64,000 nt of DNA from Neptunitalea chrysea (GCF_027924145.1 NZ_BRVP01000001.1:1-64000); one strand, 5' to 3'. Positions 17,871-27,930 are shown, counted from the first letter of the stretch. Program-made: numbers and translations. The notes: generated by a model from the sequence alone, not told the origin.

Positions 17871-18644
17871 TTATTTTTTTTCTGTAGCTGTAGCTGCAGT
17901 TTCAGTAGCTACTGTAGCTTCTTCTTTTTCAGTTTTTTTCTCTTCTTTTTCAGCTTTTCTTTCAGCTAAACCTTCACCAATAGCTTCTGTAACGTAAGCA
18001 AGAACTTTTTCTATAGACTTAGAAGCATCATCGTTAGATGGAATTACATAATCAACCTCTCTTGGGTCAGAGTTTGTATCCACCATCGCGAAAATAGGAA
18101 TGTTTAATTTTTGTGCTTCTTTCACTGCTATGTGTTCACGCATTGTATCAATAATAAACAATGCACCAGGTAAACGTGTCATATCAGATATAGATCCTAA
18201 GTTTTTCTCTAACTTAGCTCTTAAACGGTCAATTTGTAATTTCTCTTTTTTAGATAAAGAATCAAAAGTACCGTCTTTCTTCATTCTGTCTATAGAAGCC
18301 ATTTTTTTAACAGCTTTTCTAATGGTTACAAAGTTTGTAAGCATACCACCTGGCCATCTTTCAGTGATGTAAGGCATGTTTACGTTAGAAGCTTTATCAG
18401 CAACAATGTCTTTAGCTTGTTTTTTGGTAGCAACAAATAAAATTTTTCTACCAGATACTGCAATTTTCTTAAGGGCTTCGTTAGCCTCTTCAATTTTAGC
18501 AGCAGTTTTATATAAGTTGATAACGTGAATCCCGTTACGCTCCATGTAAATGTAAGGAGCCATGTTTGGGTTCCACTTTCTAGTTAGGTGACCAAAGTGA
18601 ACACCTGCATCTAGTAAGTCTTTTACTTCTATGTTATTTGCCAT
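17871..18644 (-). CDS. rpsB: 30S ribosomal protein S2
   Basis: S2 binds the head-body junction of the small subunit. The 257-residue protein shows the family motifs LLDAGVHFGHLTRKWNP near the N-terminus, ERWPGGMLTNF near residue 95, and the segment LPGALFIIDTMREHIAVKEA followed by DTNSDP. The last 40 residues are a Glu/Lys/Ala/Thr-rich tail beyond the globular domain, as often seen in Bacteroidota. It is separated from rpsI by a 166-base gap that may carry a leader, and from tsf by an inverted repeat. Confidence 0.97.
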   Translation of the reverse strand: MANNIEVKDLLDAGVHFGHLTRKWNPNMAPYIYMERNGIHVINLYKTAAKIEEANEALKKIAVSGRKILFVATKKQAKDIVADKASNVNMPYITERWPGGMLTNFVTIRKAVKKMASIDRMKKDGTFDSLSKKEKLQIDRLRAKLEKNLGSISDMTRLPGALFIIDTMREHIAVKEAQKLNIPIFAMVDTNSDPREVDYVIPSNDDASKSIEKVLAYVTEAIGEGLAERKAEKEEKKTEKEEATVATETAATATEKK

Positions 18645-18810
18645 TTTTGTAATAGTTTACGTTCCGTTGGAAAAGTTGCTAGCAATGTTGAAGCGGCAAT
18701 GTTGTATTGGCCTTCATCATTTGGATGCTAAACTAACTCTCTTTTGAAAGAGACAACGACAACTGATTTTAATTAAATAATAAATTCTTTTTAAAGAACG
18801 TGATAAAAAA
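18645..18810 (-). promoter_or_regulatory. possible rpsB leader between rpsI and rpsB
   Basis: This 166-base gap in an otherwise tight ribosomal group contains a hairpin (TCTCTTT-TG-AAAGAGA, 18738-18753) and two direct copies of GCAATGTTG starting at 18683 and 18696. S2 represses its own operon through an rpsB leader in several bacteria, so a regulatory leader is plausible. I cannot match it to a described motif, and no TAnnTTTG promoter is evident. Confidence 0.3.
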
Positions 18811-19197
18811 TTAACGTTTAGAGAACTGGAATTTCTTACGAGCTTTCTTCTGACCGAATTTCTTACGCTCTACCATTCTTGGGTCTCTTGTTAATAAACC
18901 TTCAGGTTTTAAACTAAGTCTGTGCTCTGCGTCAATTTCGCATAAAGCTCTAGAGATAGCTAATCTTACTGCTTCAGCCTGTCCGGTTGCTCCTCCTCCA
19001 TATACGTTTACTTTCACATCATACGCATCTTCAGTGCTAGTTAAAGCAAATGGTTGCTTTACTTTGTACTGTAAAGTAGGCGTTGGAAAGTAAGTGTTAA
19101 AGTCTTTTTTGTTTACGGTAATGCTTCCTGTTCCAGGGGTAACATATACACGTGCAACGGCAGTTTTTCTTCTACCAATTTTGTGAACTACTTCCAT
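18811..19197 (-). CDS. rpsI: 30S ribosomal protein S9
   Basis: S9 sits in the head of the small subunit, and its C-terminal tail reaches the P-site tRNA. The 128-residue protein has the diagnostic [13 protein letters not shown] start, the [20 protein letters not shown] core, the [13 protein letters not shown] segment and the basic C-terminus [10 protein letters not shown] ending in Lys-Arg. The start codon touches the rplM stop, giving the nearly universal rplM-rpsI pairing with translational coupling. Confidence 0.98.
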   Translation of the reverse strand: MEVVHKIGRRKTAVARVYVTPGTGSITVNKKDFNTYFPTPTLQYKVKQPFALTSTEDAYDVKVNVYGGGATGQAEAVRLAISRALCEIDAEHRLSLKPEGLLTRDPRMVERKKFGQKKARKKFQFSKR

Positions 19198-19652
19198 TAC
19201 TTAAGTTCGTTTAAGTTAATAGCAGTTGGTTTTTGAGCTTCTTGACCGTGCTCTGTTCCAACATACACTTTTAAATTACGGAATAACTCTGCTCCTAATT
19301 TGTTTTTAGGCAACATTCCTTTTACTGATTTCTCGACTAAACGAGCAGGGTCTTTTGCGAAAAGCTCTGTTGCGTTTAAACTTCTTTGTCCACCCGGATA
19401 ACCTGTGTGACGAATATACGTTTTATCGTTCCACTTGTTACCTGTTAAATTGATTTTCTCTGCATTGATAATAACTACATTATCTCCACAATCAACGTGC
19501 GGGGTGAAACTAGGCTTGTATTTACCTCTAAGTAACTTGGCTACTTTAGAAGCAAGACGCCCTAACGTTTGTCCTTCAGCATCTACTAAAACCCATTGCT
19601 TGTCTGCATTGGCTTTAGTAACTGACATTGTTTTGTAGCTTAATGAATCCAC
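19197..19652 (-). CDS. rplM: 50S ribosomal protein L13
   Basis: L13 is an early-assembly protein of the large subunit. The 151-residue protein carries the motifs [33 protein letters not shown]-like [16 protein letters not shown], the basic [10 protein letters not shown] and the [11 protein letters not shown] segment. I keep the first ATG (MDSLSYKT) rather than the internal Met at position 9, because Bacteroidota L13 proteins usually start with this short extension. It heads the rplM-rpsI-rpsB-tsf group behind a well-formed promoter at 19702-19732. Confidence 0.97.
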   Translation of the reverse strand: MDSLSYKTMSVTKANADKQWVLVDAEGQTLGRLASKVAKLLRGKYKPSFTPHVDCGDNVVIINAEKINLTGNKWNDKTYIRHTGYPGGQRSLNATELFAKDPARLVEKSVKGMLPKNKLGAELFRNLKVYVGTEHGQEAQKPTAINLNELK

Positions 19653-19701
19653 ACTAAATTAATTTATATAATTAAACATTCCATTCCCAATTAAGGGAGT
19701 G

Positions 19702-19732
19702 CAAAAGTACAACTATTTGTATTAATTGCAAA
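19702..19732 (-). promoter_or_regulatory. Bacteroidota-type promoter of the rplM operon
   Basis: Read on the minus strand, TTTG (19729-19732) is followed after 19 bases by TACTTTTG (19702-19709), an excellent match to TTTG-N17-23-TAnnTTTG. Transcription would start near 19696, about 44 bases before rplM. From 19733 to 20075 I see only AT-rich sequence with no frame or structure I can support. Confidence 0.75.
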
Positions 19733-20075
19733 TCTTAGTTAATAAATATTGAATTACAAAGTGTTTGTGTTTTAAATGTTTAGGGTTTTGTAGGGTGGGT
19801 TAGGTACTTAAATGACTGTGGTTAAAGGTGGTTTAGATGCATAAGTTATTTATATTGAATAATATGTTTTTTTATAGGAAATCAATTGGGATGTGAGCTT
19901 TGTAGATGTAATAATGTAAAATTGTTATGTAATTAAGTGTTTTTTGTAATCTTATTGTTAGGGTACTACATTATGAGAGGTGAAATGTTGATTTGTAGTG
20001 TTATAGTAATTTAACAATGGGTTTTACTTATAGTTAAAACGAACACTAACTAACTATGTTTATGAAACAATCGTA

Positions 20076-20124
20076 CTCAATAATTGAGATTAAATGCTTC
20101 TTGGGCTCGCCCCGAAGTAGTTTA
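20076..20124 (+). repeat. dispersed hairpin repeat, copy 1
   Basis: The 49-base unit begins with the palindrome CTCAATAATTGAG (20076-20088), continues with ATTAAATGCTTC and contains GGGC-TC-GCCC (20103-20112), then ends GAAGTAGTTTA. It shares most positions with the copies at 23289 and 38878. It lies 96 bases beyond the polA stop, in the noncoding gap between polA and rplM. Confidence 0.8.
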
Positions 20125-20219
20125 GCTTTTTCTTCTTCTATCTATTGTAAAAATAGAAGGCACCAACAGGTTTCTCTAAGGGCCTTAAAGTTTTTTTAAA
20201 ACAGCGTATGGACTATGGT

Positions 20220-23027
20220 TTAGTGTGCCTCTAGCCAATCGTTACCCATGCCAATTTCTACATCTAACGGAACGCTAAGTTTATAAGCATTCTCCATTTC
20301 GTATTTAATCATGGATTGTACTTTTTCCAGTTCAGGTTTGTAGGTATCAAATACCAATTCATCGTGTACCTGTAAGAGCATTTTGGTTTTATAATTGTCT
20401 TCTTTTAAACGCTTATGAATATTAATCATGGCCAGTTTAATAATGTCTGCGGCACTTCCTTGTATTGGGGCGTTAACAGCATTACGTTCTGCGGCACCTT
20501 TTACAGTTCTGTTTTGAGAGTTAATATCCGGTAGGTACCTTCTTCTTCCTAAAACTGTTTCAACATATCCATGGTCTTCAGCAAAATGTACTTGCTTGCT
20601 TATATAATCTTTTAATTTAGGGTATGTTCCGTAATAGGTTTCTATCAGTTCTTTAGATTCGGTCACGTTTAAACTGGTTTGGTTGCTTAAACCAAATGCC
20701 GAAACTCCATAAATAATACCAAAGTTTACAGTTTTAGCGTTGCTACGTTGCTCACGGGTTACCTCTTCTAGTGCTACGTTAAACACTTTTGCAGCAGTAG
20801 CGGCATGAATATCTTCACCGTGCTTAAATGCGCTAATCATGTTTTCTTCTTCGCTTAATGCGGCAATGATACGTAGTTCTATTTGTGAGTAATCGGCGGC
20901 AAGTATAGTGTATTCTTCACTACGCGGAATAAACGCTTTACGTACTTGTCTACCTCTTTCGGTACGAATCGGAATATTTTGCAAGTTAGGGTTGTTACTG
21001 CTTAAACGACCTGTAGCTGCAACTGCCTGACTGTATACGGTGTGTATTTTTCCGGTATTCGGATTTATTTCGTTTGGAAGGGCGTCTACATAGGTGTTAA
21101 GTAGTTTGTTTAAAGATCTCCAGCTAAGAATATCTTCAATTATTTTGTGGTCTTTTGCTAAATAAGATAGTACATCTTCTGCTGTGGAGTACTGTCCTGT
21201 TTTTGTTTTCTTAGGCTTGTCTACCAGTTTTAGCTTGTCAAAAAGAATAGGGCCTAATTGTTTTGGAGACGATAAATTAAATTCTTCTCCGGCTTGCTCA
21301 AAAATACTTTTTTCAAGTTCTGCAATGTCTGTTTTCAAGGCTTCGGATAGGGTGCCAAGATATTCTTTATTTACACTAATACCTTCTATCTCCATATCGG
21401 CTAAAACTTTTACTAAAGGAGCTTCTACTTTTTCAAATAGTTTGTTAGCTTCTCTTTCTTCTAATTCGGGAGCAAAGGTTTCTTTTAGCTGTAGTGTAAT
21501 ATCAGCATCTTCAACAGCGTATTCGGTTTGGTTTTCTACCGGAACCGTGCGCATTGATTTTTGGTTTTTCCCTTTTTTACCAATTAAGGTTTCTATGGCT
21601 ATAGGTTGGTAATTAAGATACGTTTCTGCAAGTACATTCATGTTATGACGCATATCTGGATTAATTAGATAATGCGCAATCATGGTGTCAAAAATACTTC
21701 CTTTAACATTTATATCGTAATTGGAAAGTACCTTGATATCGTATTTTAAATTCTGACCAATTTTGGTGATTTCTTCATTTTCGAAAAACGGTCTAAATTC
21801 TTCTGTAATGGCCTGTGCTTCTTCCTTATCTTCAGGAACTACAACATAGTATCCTTTTCCAGGTTCCCATGAAAAAGCAATCCCTACTAAAGAGGCTTCT
21901 AGCGACTTTAAGCTAGTAGTTTCGGTATCAAAACAGACTTCTTTTTGAAGTAATAATTTTTCTAACAGTAATTTACGAGCTACAGGAGAGGTTACAGATT
22001 GGTATAGATGCGGGTGTGTTTCTGCTGTTATATAGCTATTTATAACAGTAGTTTTTGTAGAAGCATTATCATCTGCAACAGCAAATAAATTGGTTTGTCC
22101 GTTTGCGGAAGCAGGTTCAGCAGCAGCTGTTTGTAGACTCTTATCTTTATCAAAGATTTTCATCAGGTTTTCTGCCATACGTCGAAACTCTAATTCCTGA
22201 AATAGTTCATTTACCTTTTCAAAATCAGGATCACACATTTCAAAGTCTTGCTCATGAAATTCCACCGGAACATCTAACATTATACGAGCTAATTTTTTAG
22301 AAAGAAGACCAAGTTCAGCATTAGCTTCTACTTTCTCTTTCATTTTTCCCTTAAGCTGATCGGTATTGGCGAGTAGTTCTTCCATGCTGCCAAATTGATT
22401 TAAGAATTTCATGGCTGTTTTTTCACCCACTCCCGGTAGTCCCGGAATGTTGTCTACAGAGTCACCCATCATCCCCAAAAAGTCAATCACTTGCTCAGGC
22501 CTTTCTACTCCAAACTTAGCTTGTACCTCAGGGATACCCCAAATCTCAATACCATTCCCCATTCTTGCAGGGCGATACATAAAAATGTTTTCAGAAACTA
22601 ACTGAGCATAATCTTTATCGGGCGTTACCATGTAGGTCATATACCCTTGTTGTTCTGCTTTTTTGGCAAGTGTGCCAATAATATCATCGGCTTCATATCC
22701 TGCCTTTTCAATACACGGGATATTCATAGCTTTGATAAGTTCTTGAATAATCGGCACGGCAATACGAATAGCTTCTGGTGTTTCATCTCTATTGGCTTTG
22801 TACTCAGGAAACATTTCGGTACGGTCTGCACTTCCACCTTTATCGAAACAAACAGCTAAATGATCGGGCTTTTCCTTTTTAATAACTTCCAGTAACGAGT
22901 TCATAAAACCTAAGACTGCACTGGTGTCCATTCCTTTAGAGTTTATTCTCGGATTTTTAATAAAAGCATAATAACCTCTAAAAATAAGTGCGTATGCGTC
23001 TAATAAGAAAAGCCTTTTCTTTGCCAT
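20220..23027 (-). CDS. polA: DNA polymerase I
   Basis: Pol I fills gaps and removes primers in replication and repair. The 935-residue protein has all three domains. The 5'-3' exonuclease with helix-hairpin-helix (LPGVGEKTA) covers about 1-290. A 3'-5' exonuclease with its catalytic acidic pair intact (FDTETTSL, Asp367 and Glu369) implies proofreading. The polymerase domain has motif A (DYSQIELRI, Asp712), motif B (RSNAKTVNFGIIYG) and motif C (QVHDELVFD, Asp889). It is transcribed alone; a possible -7 element lies at 23105-23112. Confidence 0.97.
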   Translation of the reverse strand: MAKKRLFLLDAYALIFRGYYAFIKNPRINSKGMDTSAVLGFMNSLLEVIKKEKPDHLAVCFDKGGSADRTEMFPEYKANRDETPEAIRIAVPIIQELIKAMNIPCIEKAGYEADDIIGTLAKKAEQQGYMTYMVTPDKDYAQLVSENIFMYRPARMGNGIEIWGIPEVQAKFGVERPEQVIDFLGMMGDSVDNIPGLPGVGEKTAMKFLNQFGSMEELLANTDQLKGKMKEKVEANAELGLLSKKLARIMLDVPVEFHEQDFEMCDPDFEKVNELFQELEFRRMAENLMKIFDKDKSLQTAAAEPASANGQTNLFAVADDNASTKTTVINSYITAETHPHLYQSVTSPVARKLLLEKLLLQKEVCFDTETTSLKSLEASLVGIAFSWEPGKGYYVVVPEDKEEAQAITEEFRPFFENEEITKIGQNLKYDIKVLSNYDINVKGSIFDTMIAHYLINPDMRHNMNVLAETYLNYQPIAIETLIGKKGKNQKSMRTVPVENQTEYAVEDADITLQLKETFAPELEEREANKLFEKVEAPLVKVLADMEIEGISVNKEYLGTLSEALKTDIAELEKSIFEQAGEEFNLSSPKQLGPILFDKLKLVDKPKKTKTGQYSTAEDVLSYLAKDHKIIEDILSWRSLNKLLNTYVDALPNEINPNTGKIHTVYSQAVAATGRLSSNNPNLQNIPIRTERGRQVRKAFIPRSEEYTILAADYSQIELRIIAALSEEENMISAFKHGEDIHAATAAKVFNVALEEVTREQRSNAKTVNFGIIYGVSAFGLSNQTSLNVTESKELIETYYGTYPKLKDYISKQVHFAEDHGYVETVLGRRRYLPDINSQNRTVKGAAERNAVNAPIQGSAADIIKLAMINIHKRLKEDNYKTKMLLQVHDELVFDTYKPELEKVQSMIKYEMENAYKLSVPLDVEIGMGNDWLEAH

Positions 23028-23104
23028 TGGGTTTGTTTTTTTGTTGCGTAAACTACACCGAAACGAGTCTCGGTATAGGTGATCTCGGTTACCGATTGAG
23101 TTAC

Positions 23105-23112
23105 CAAAACTA
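23105..23112 (-). promoter_or_regulatory. possible -7 element for polA
   Basis: CAAAACTA on the plus strand reads TAGTTTTG on the minus strand, fitting TAnnTTTG. It would give a leader of about 70 bases, which contains short inverted repeats (CCGAAACGAGTCTCGG near 23058 and CTCGGTTACCGA near 23083). A matching TTG is not seen at the expected distance. Confidence 0.4.
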
Positions 23113-23288
23113 CAAAGATTTTGGCTTTCTGCCGTATAAAACCTTTTAAATAGAGGTGAGTTTATCGTCGATTTTTATCAAATGCTAATGAAAATCAGGT
23201 ATTAATGTGATGCTTAATAGAACTAAAATTATGAACATACTTATGTACATAATGCTAGTCTCTGGCAAATAACAAATCGGTTTGTTTG

Positions 23289-23337
23289 CTCAATAATTGA
23301 GATTAAATGCTCTGTGGACTTGCCCTGAAGTAGTTTA
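23289..23337 (+). repeat. dispersed hairpin repeat, copy 2
   Basis: CTCAATAATTGAG (23289-23301) is followed by ATTAAATGCTCTG, the imperfect hairpin GGAC-TT-GCCC and TGAAGTAGTTTA. It matches copy 1 at nearly all positions over 49 bases. It sits in the 419-base gap between polA and the asparaginase gene, 110 bases beyond the latter's stop. The rest of that gap, apart from the polA leader, shows nothing else. Confidence 0.8.
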
Positions 23338-23446
23338 CGTATGGGCGCTTCCAATATTTTCTGTGCTTCGGCTGTGGCTTGTAGTTTTGTAGTCTCGCTG
23401 TAAGGTTCTGCTAATTTTAGAAAGCAGAATAAAGGGGTATGGGCTA

Positions 23447-24439
23447 CTACTTATGGTAGTAACCCGATTCTTTGTTTTCATTTTTACCATTAGTGTGTTT
23501 GGTCATCCAAAATCCTTTATGGATACTGTAAAAACCAGTTTCACCTTTTTTGTTCATAGCAATGTAACCTACCTGAAAGTTTTTATAATTGCTATCTGGT
23601 TTTGTTACAATACGTTTTACGGCTTCCTCACAAGCCTCCTGTGGTGTTTTTCCTTGGCGCATTAACTCTACAATTAAAAAACTACCTACGGTTTTAATAA
23701 CTTCTTCTCCAAGTCCGGTAGCTACGGCAGCACCCACCTCATTGTCTACAAACAATCCAGATCCTATAATAGGTGAATCTCCTACACGACCATTCATTTT
23801 ATAGGCAAGTCCACTAGTAGTGCAGGCTCCGGCAATATCACCATTAGCATCCATTGCTAAAATACCAATAGTGTCATGGTTTTCAATATTAATAACGGGT
23901 TGGTATTCCGATTTTACTTTCCATTCATCCCATGCTTTTTTCGCCTTTTCGGTAAGTAGATTTTCTTTTTTAAGACCCATTTCGTAGGCAAATTGCTCAG
24001 CACCTTTGCCAGCTAGCATTACGTGAGGCGTTTTTTCCATGACCATACGGGCAACAGAAACAGCATGGGTTACATTTTGCAGATAGACTACAGATCCGCA
24101 ATTTCCTTTGCTGTCCATAATACTAGCGTCTAAAGTTACATGCCCGTCTCTGTCGGGTAAGCCACCTTTACCCACTGTAATATTGTCTATATTGGCCTCG
24201 GCCAGTTTGCAACCTTCTTCTACTGCATCAAGTGCCGATTGACCATTTTGTAAGGTTTCCCAAGCCTTTTCGGTTTCTTTATTTACATTCCATGTTGCTA
24301 TAATAAGGGGTTTTTGGGCAGCTTGTGTTTCAGAGACTACAGGGGTAAGTGCATCTGTGTTTGCTGCTAATCCTTTACCGGCTACAAATATGCCTGCGGT
24401 ACCAAGGGAAGTGTTTCTTAAAAACTTTCTTCTTTTCAT
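23447..24439 (-). CDS. Tat-exported N4-(beta-N-acetylglucosaminyl)-L-asparaginase / Ntn-hydrolase
   Basis: The family (aspartylglucosaminidase, plant-type asparaginase, isoaspartyl peptidase) cleaves itself to expose an N-terminal Thr nucleophile. The conserved HDT-IG cleavage site is present, with Thr190 as nucleophile. The substrate-binding RVGDSPIIGSG segment and the TGLGEEVIK segment follow, as in aspartylglucosaminidases. The N-terminus has a twin-arginine signal (RRKFLRN) and a hydrophobic stretch, so the enzyme probably acts in the periplasm and could degrade N-glycan-linked asparagine. At 330 residues it is full length. It is divergent from the M1 peptidase gene and ends 110 bases from a copy of the dispersed repeat. 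Confidence 0.87.
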   Translation of the reverse strand: MKRRKFLRNTSLGTAGIFVAGKGLAANTDALTPVVSETQAAQKPLIIATWNVNKETEKAWETLQNGQSALDAVEEGCKLAEANIDNITVGKGGLPDRDGHVTLDASIMDSKGNCGSVVYLQNVTHAVSVARMVMEKTPHVMLAGKGAEQFAYEMGLKKENLLTEKAKKAWDEWKVKSEYQPVINIENHDTIGILAMDANGDIAGACTTSGLAYKMNGRVGDSPIIGSGLFVDNEVGAAVATGLGEEVIKTVGSFLIVELMRQGKTPQEACEEAVKRIVTKPDSNYKNFQVGYIAMNKKGETGFYSIHKGFWMTKHTNGKNENKESGYYHK

Positions 24440-24610
24440 AAACGTACGTCAGTAGTGTTATTAATTAGTGGCAAATTAATGAAAATAGGGCAATATGTAA
24501 TATTGATAATGTAAGTGTTCTAAATATTTGTTAAAATACCGTGAATATGTAACGAAATTAGGGGATTCCGTTAACTTGCTATAGTTTTAATAATTTAATT
24601 TATCATCCAA

Positions 24611-26563
24611 ATGAAAAATAGTATGAAGTGGGGCTGTTTAGGCTTGTTCTTGTTTCAGTTTGCTCATATAAATGCTCAGGAGGTAACTCCTAATAATCAA
24701 TCAGAGTACAACCCGATTATGTATCGTCAGAGCTCTGTGTATAGGTCGGCATCTGGTAAGCCAGGGCCTGAATATTGGCAAAATACTGCTGATTATAAAA
24801 TAGAAGCAACGCTTAATGATCAAGAAAACACTTTAACAGGTAAGGTAACTATTACTTATCATAATAACAGTCCTGAACCTTTAGAATATATTTGGTTGTA
24901 TGTAGAACAGAACCGTTTTACTGAAACTTCCAGAGGCACGCTTACTACTCCCATAAGGGGGAATAGGTATTCAGGTGATACCGATGGCGGATACAGTATC
25001 TCTAGTGTACAGGCAAAAGTGGGTAAAAGAGGAAAAGCATCTGATAGGTATTTAATTAATGATACACGTATGCAGGTGTTTTTTGCAGAACCAATTCCTG
25101 CAGAAGATGGAATGGCAACTGTGCGTATGAATTTTAGTTTTAAAATTCCGGAAGCTGGGATGGATCGAATGGGGCGTTTAGAAACCAATAATGGAACTAT
25201 TTACTCTATAGCACAATGGTACCCAAGAGTAGCTGTTTTTGATGATGTAAAAGGATGGAATACCGAGCCATATCTTGGAGCAGGAGAATTTTATTTAGAG
25301 TACGGTACTTTTGATTATAAAATAACGGTGCCATACAATCATATTGTAGTAGCTTCTGGGGAATTAGAGAATCCTAAAGAGGTATTAACTGCTACCGAAA
25401 TAGATCGTATGGAGAAAGCTTCTAAGAGCGATGATCGTGTTTATATTATTACCCCTGATGAGGTAAACAACCCGTCGGTTACTAGACCTGTTTCTAGTGG
25501 TATGGTTACATGGCATTTTAGTATGGAGCATACCAGAGATGTTTCGTTTGCTACATCAAAGGCATTTATTTGGGATGCTGCTAAAATAGATTTACCAAGT
25601 GGTAAAAAGGCAATGGCACAATCTGTATATCCTAAAGAATCTTCAGGTAATAACGCTTGGGGGCGTTCTACAGAATATGTAAAAGGTTCTATAGAAAATT
25701 ATTCTAATCAATGGTTTGAGTATCCGTATCCAAATGCTATTAATGTAGCTTCTAATGTTGGGGGTATGGAGTATCCTGGAATTGTTTTTTGCGGATCTGA
25801 TAGTAGAGGTAGAGGTTTGTGGGATGTAACCGATCATGAATTCGGACATATTTGGTTCCCGATGATTGTAGGGTCTAATGAGCGTTTGTATCCTTGGATG
25901 GATGAAGGGTTTAATACGTTTATTAATCACTATAGCACCTTGGCTTTTAATAATGGGGAGTATCCTTCAGATTTAAACAAAGGAAGACAGCATTTAGGGT
26001 ATTATACTAAAAAAGATAGAGAAGGGATAGATACCTATCCTGATATTGCGAATACGAGTAACTTAGCTTATACGGCCTATTACAAACCGGCTTTAGGATT
26101 GATTATGTTAAGAGAGTATATTTTAGGACCTGAACGTTTTGATTATGCATTTAAAGATTATATAAAATCATGGGCTTATAAGCACCCACAACCATCAGAC
26201 TTTTTTAATGCAATGGAAAGTGCAGCAGGCGAAAATTTAAATTGGTTCTGGAGAGGTTGGTTTTATGGTAATGGTAATATTGATTTAGCAATAAGTCAAG
26301 TGCAGCAGTTTCAGGGGGCTTATTTAGTGGTTTTAGAGAACAGAGGAGATTTCCCTATGCCTGTTAAATTAAAAGTTACCTATACCGATGGTACTGATGA
26401 AATGAAGGAACTTCCTGTGGAGATTTGGGAACGTGGAGATAGTTGGAACTACTTGTTAAAAACGAAAAAGGTGGTAGAGTCTGTTGAAATAGATCCTGAT
26501 AAAATTACTCCGGATGTAAATAGTTCTAACGATGTATGGCCTAGTACTATTTATAAAAAATAA
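24611..26563 (+). CDS. M1 family zinc metallopeptidase (aminopeptidase), exported
   Basis: M1 enzymes remove N-terminal residues from peptides. The zinc site is complete: HEFGH at residues 409-413 and the third ligand Glu432 after exactly 18 residues (WMDEGF). A GGMEYPG segment (about residue 385) matches the substrate-binding GxMEN region in the variant form seen in this subgroup. A signal peptide (cleavage after INAQ, near residue 23) places it in the periplasm or at the cell surface. The 650-residue length covers the N-terminal beta domain, catalytic domain and a beta-rich C-terminal domain. A terminator follows. It probably serves peptide nutrition. Confidence 0.9.
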   Translation: MKNSMKWGCLGLFLFQFAHINAQEVTPNNQSEYNPIMYRQSSVYRSASGKPGPEYWQNTADYKIEATLNDQENTLTGKVTITYHNNSPEPLEYIWLYVEQNRFTETSRGTLTTPIRGNRYSGDTDGGYSISSVQAKVGKRGKASDRYLINDTRMQVFFAEPIPAEDGMATVRMNFSFKIPEAGMDRMGRLETNNGTIYSIAQWYPRVAVFDDVKGWNTEPYLGAGEFYLEYGTFDYKITVPYNHIVVASGELENPKEVLTATEIDRMEKASKSDDRVYIITPDEVNNPSVTRPVSSGMVTWHFSMEHTRDVSFATSKAFIWDAAKIDLPSGKKAMAQSVYPKESSGNNAWGRSTEYVKGSIENYSNQWFEYPYPNAINVASNVGGMEYPGIVFCGSDSRGRGLWDVTDHEFGHIWFPMIVGSNERLYPWMDEGFNTFINHYSTLAFNNGEYPSDLNKGRQHLGYYTKKDREGIDTYPDIANTSNLAYTAYYKPALGLIMLREYILGPERFDYAFKDYIKSWAYKHPQPSDFFNAMESAAGENLNWFWRGWFYGNGNIDLAISQVQQFQGAYLVVLENRGDFPMPVKLKVTYTDGTDEMKELPVEIWERGDSWNYLLKTKKVVESVEIDPDKITPDVNSSNDVWPSTIYKK

Positions 26564-26579
26564 GAAATAATATATTAAG

Positions 26580-26609
26580 AAAAGGCTGTCTAAAAAGGCA
26601 GTCTTTTTT
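26580..26609 (+). terminator. rho-independent terminator after the M1 peptidase gene
   Basis: AAGGCTG pairs with CAGTCTT, with one G-T wobble and a ten-base loop, followed by TTTTTG. It is weaker than the other terminators in the window but well placed. Confidence 0.65.
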
Positions 26610-26648
26610 GTTTGTAAAAAGTTAAATAAGGAATGGTACTGTAAGTAT

Positions 26649-26681
26649 TTGTGTTATTGGTAGACTTAACCCTTATTTTTG
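26649..26681 (+). promoter_or_regulatory. Bacteroidota-type promoter for the metallophosphoesterase gene
   Basis: TTG (26649-26651) and TATTTTTG (26674-26681) are separated by 22 bases, within the accepted 17-23 range. The start codon lies 20 bases beyond the -7 box. Confidence 0.6.
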
Positions 26682-26700
26682 TAATTGACAAATACAAATT

Positions 26701-27930
26701 ATGCGATTTATTTTTATTGTGATGTTAGCGCTTTATGTGCTAATAGATGTTTATGTTTTTAGAGTGTTAAGAGGAACAGGGCGTTCTTTTTGGCCGTATG
26801 TATACCTATTTGTGTCGGCAGTTATTATAGGCAACTTAATTGTTCGGTTTTTTGTAATTAATGATGAGGGGGGAAGAGTATTGTCGGTTTCTAAAAGCTA
26901 TGCTATAGGATTCTTTATCTCTTTTATAGTATTCAAAGTGTTCTTTTTGTTGTTTTTTTCAAGTGAGACTCTAATACGATTTTTTATTGGTGGATATAAA
27001 CGTTTGTTTGGGAGTGATGAGGTTTTTACAATGCCGGATAGAAGAGCTTTTGTGAAAAATATGTTGTTAGGTATAGCAGCTGTACCTTTTGCTTCTATGT
27101 TATATGGAATGTACAGGGGGAAGTATAATTATAAAGTGTTGTCTTATACTTTGGAGTTTGATGATTTACCAGAAGCATTTGACGGATATACCATTACTCA
27201 GGTGAGCGATATTCACTGTGGTAGTTTTGATAATAAAGAAAAAATACAATACGGAATTGATTTAATAAACGAGCAGCAAAGTGATGTGTTGCTATTTACC
27301 GGTGATATGGTAAACAATAAAGCTGATGAGCTTGATGGCTGGATGGATGTTTTTGCTGGGTTGTACGCTAAAGACGGGAAGTATTCTGTACTGGGTAATC
27401 ATGATTACGGAGATTATGTAGAGTGGGAAACAGAGGAGCAAAAAGTAGCCAACTTAGAGGATTTGAAAGGCAGACAAAAATCTATGGGTTTTGATTTGCT
27501 GTTGAATGAAAATAGGTTTTTAGAAAAAGACGGACAACGTATAGCGTTGGTTGGTGTAGAGAATTGGGGAGGCGGTCATTTTAAGAAAGCTGGGGATTTG
27601 CAAAAAGCTAAGCAAGGCGTTTCTAAAGATGATTTTAAAATAGTAATGAGTCACGATCCGACGCATTGGGAAGAAAAAGTGCTACCTGATGAAGATCATT
27701 TTCATATTACCTTATCTGGGCATACCCATGGTATGCAATTTGGTATAGAAATTCCAGGTTGGATTAAATGGAGTCCATCAAAGTGGAGGTATAAGCATTG
27801 GGCAGGTATTTATGAAAGTAATGGGGAATTTCTGAATGTAAATAGAGGGTTTGGTTATCTTGCTTTTCCGGGTAGAGTTGGTATATGGCCAGAAGTTACT
27901 GTGATAAAACTTAAGAAGAAGTTAGTGTAA
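26701..27930 (+). CDS. membrane-anchored metallophosphoesterase
   Basis: The 409-residue protein has three or four N-terminal membrane helices (about 2-20, 27-50, 65-90 and a short one near 117) followed by a calcineurin-like phosphoesterase domain. All metal-binding motifs are present: VSDIHCG, FTGDMVNN, LGNHDYGDY, MSHDP and SGHTHGMQFG. This layout matches the YkuE/YaeI-type membrane phosphodiesterases, some of which hydrolyse UDP-diacylglucosamine or other lipid-linked substrates; the actual substrate here is not known. It has its own promoter and no close downstream partner. Confidence 0.87.
   Translation: MRFIFIVMLALYVLIDVYVFRVLRGTGRSFWPYVYLFVSAVIIGNLIVRFFVINDEGGRVLSVSKSYAIGFFISFIVFKVFFLLFFSSETLIRFFIGGYKRLFGSDEVFTMPDRRAFVKNMLLGIAAVPFASMLYGMYRGKYNYKVLSYTLEFDDLPEAFDGYTITQVSDIHCGSFDNKEKIQYGIDLINEQQSDVLLFTGDMVNNKADELDGWMDVFAGLYAKDGKYSVLGNHDYGDYVEWETEEQKVANLEDLKGRQKSMGFDLLLNENRFLEKDGQRIALVGVENWGGGHFKKAGDLQKAKQGVSKDDFKIVMSHDPTHWEEKVLPDEDHFHITLSGHTHGMQFGIEIPGWIKWSPSKWRYKHWAGIYESNGEFLNVNRGFGYLAFPGRVGIWPEVTVIKLKKKLV

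Noticed and set aside
20101-20219. Terminator for polA near TAAGGGCCTTA
   Set aside because: The stem is short with mismatches and no T run follows on the minus strand.
21184-21612. 142-codon plus-strand frame within polA
   Set aside because: It overlaps the exonuclease and polymerase domains of an intact polA and shows no recognisable motif.
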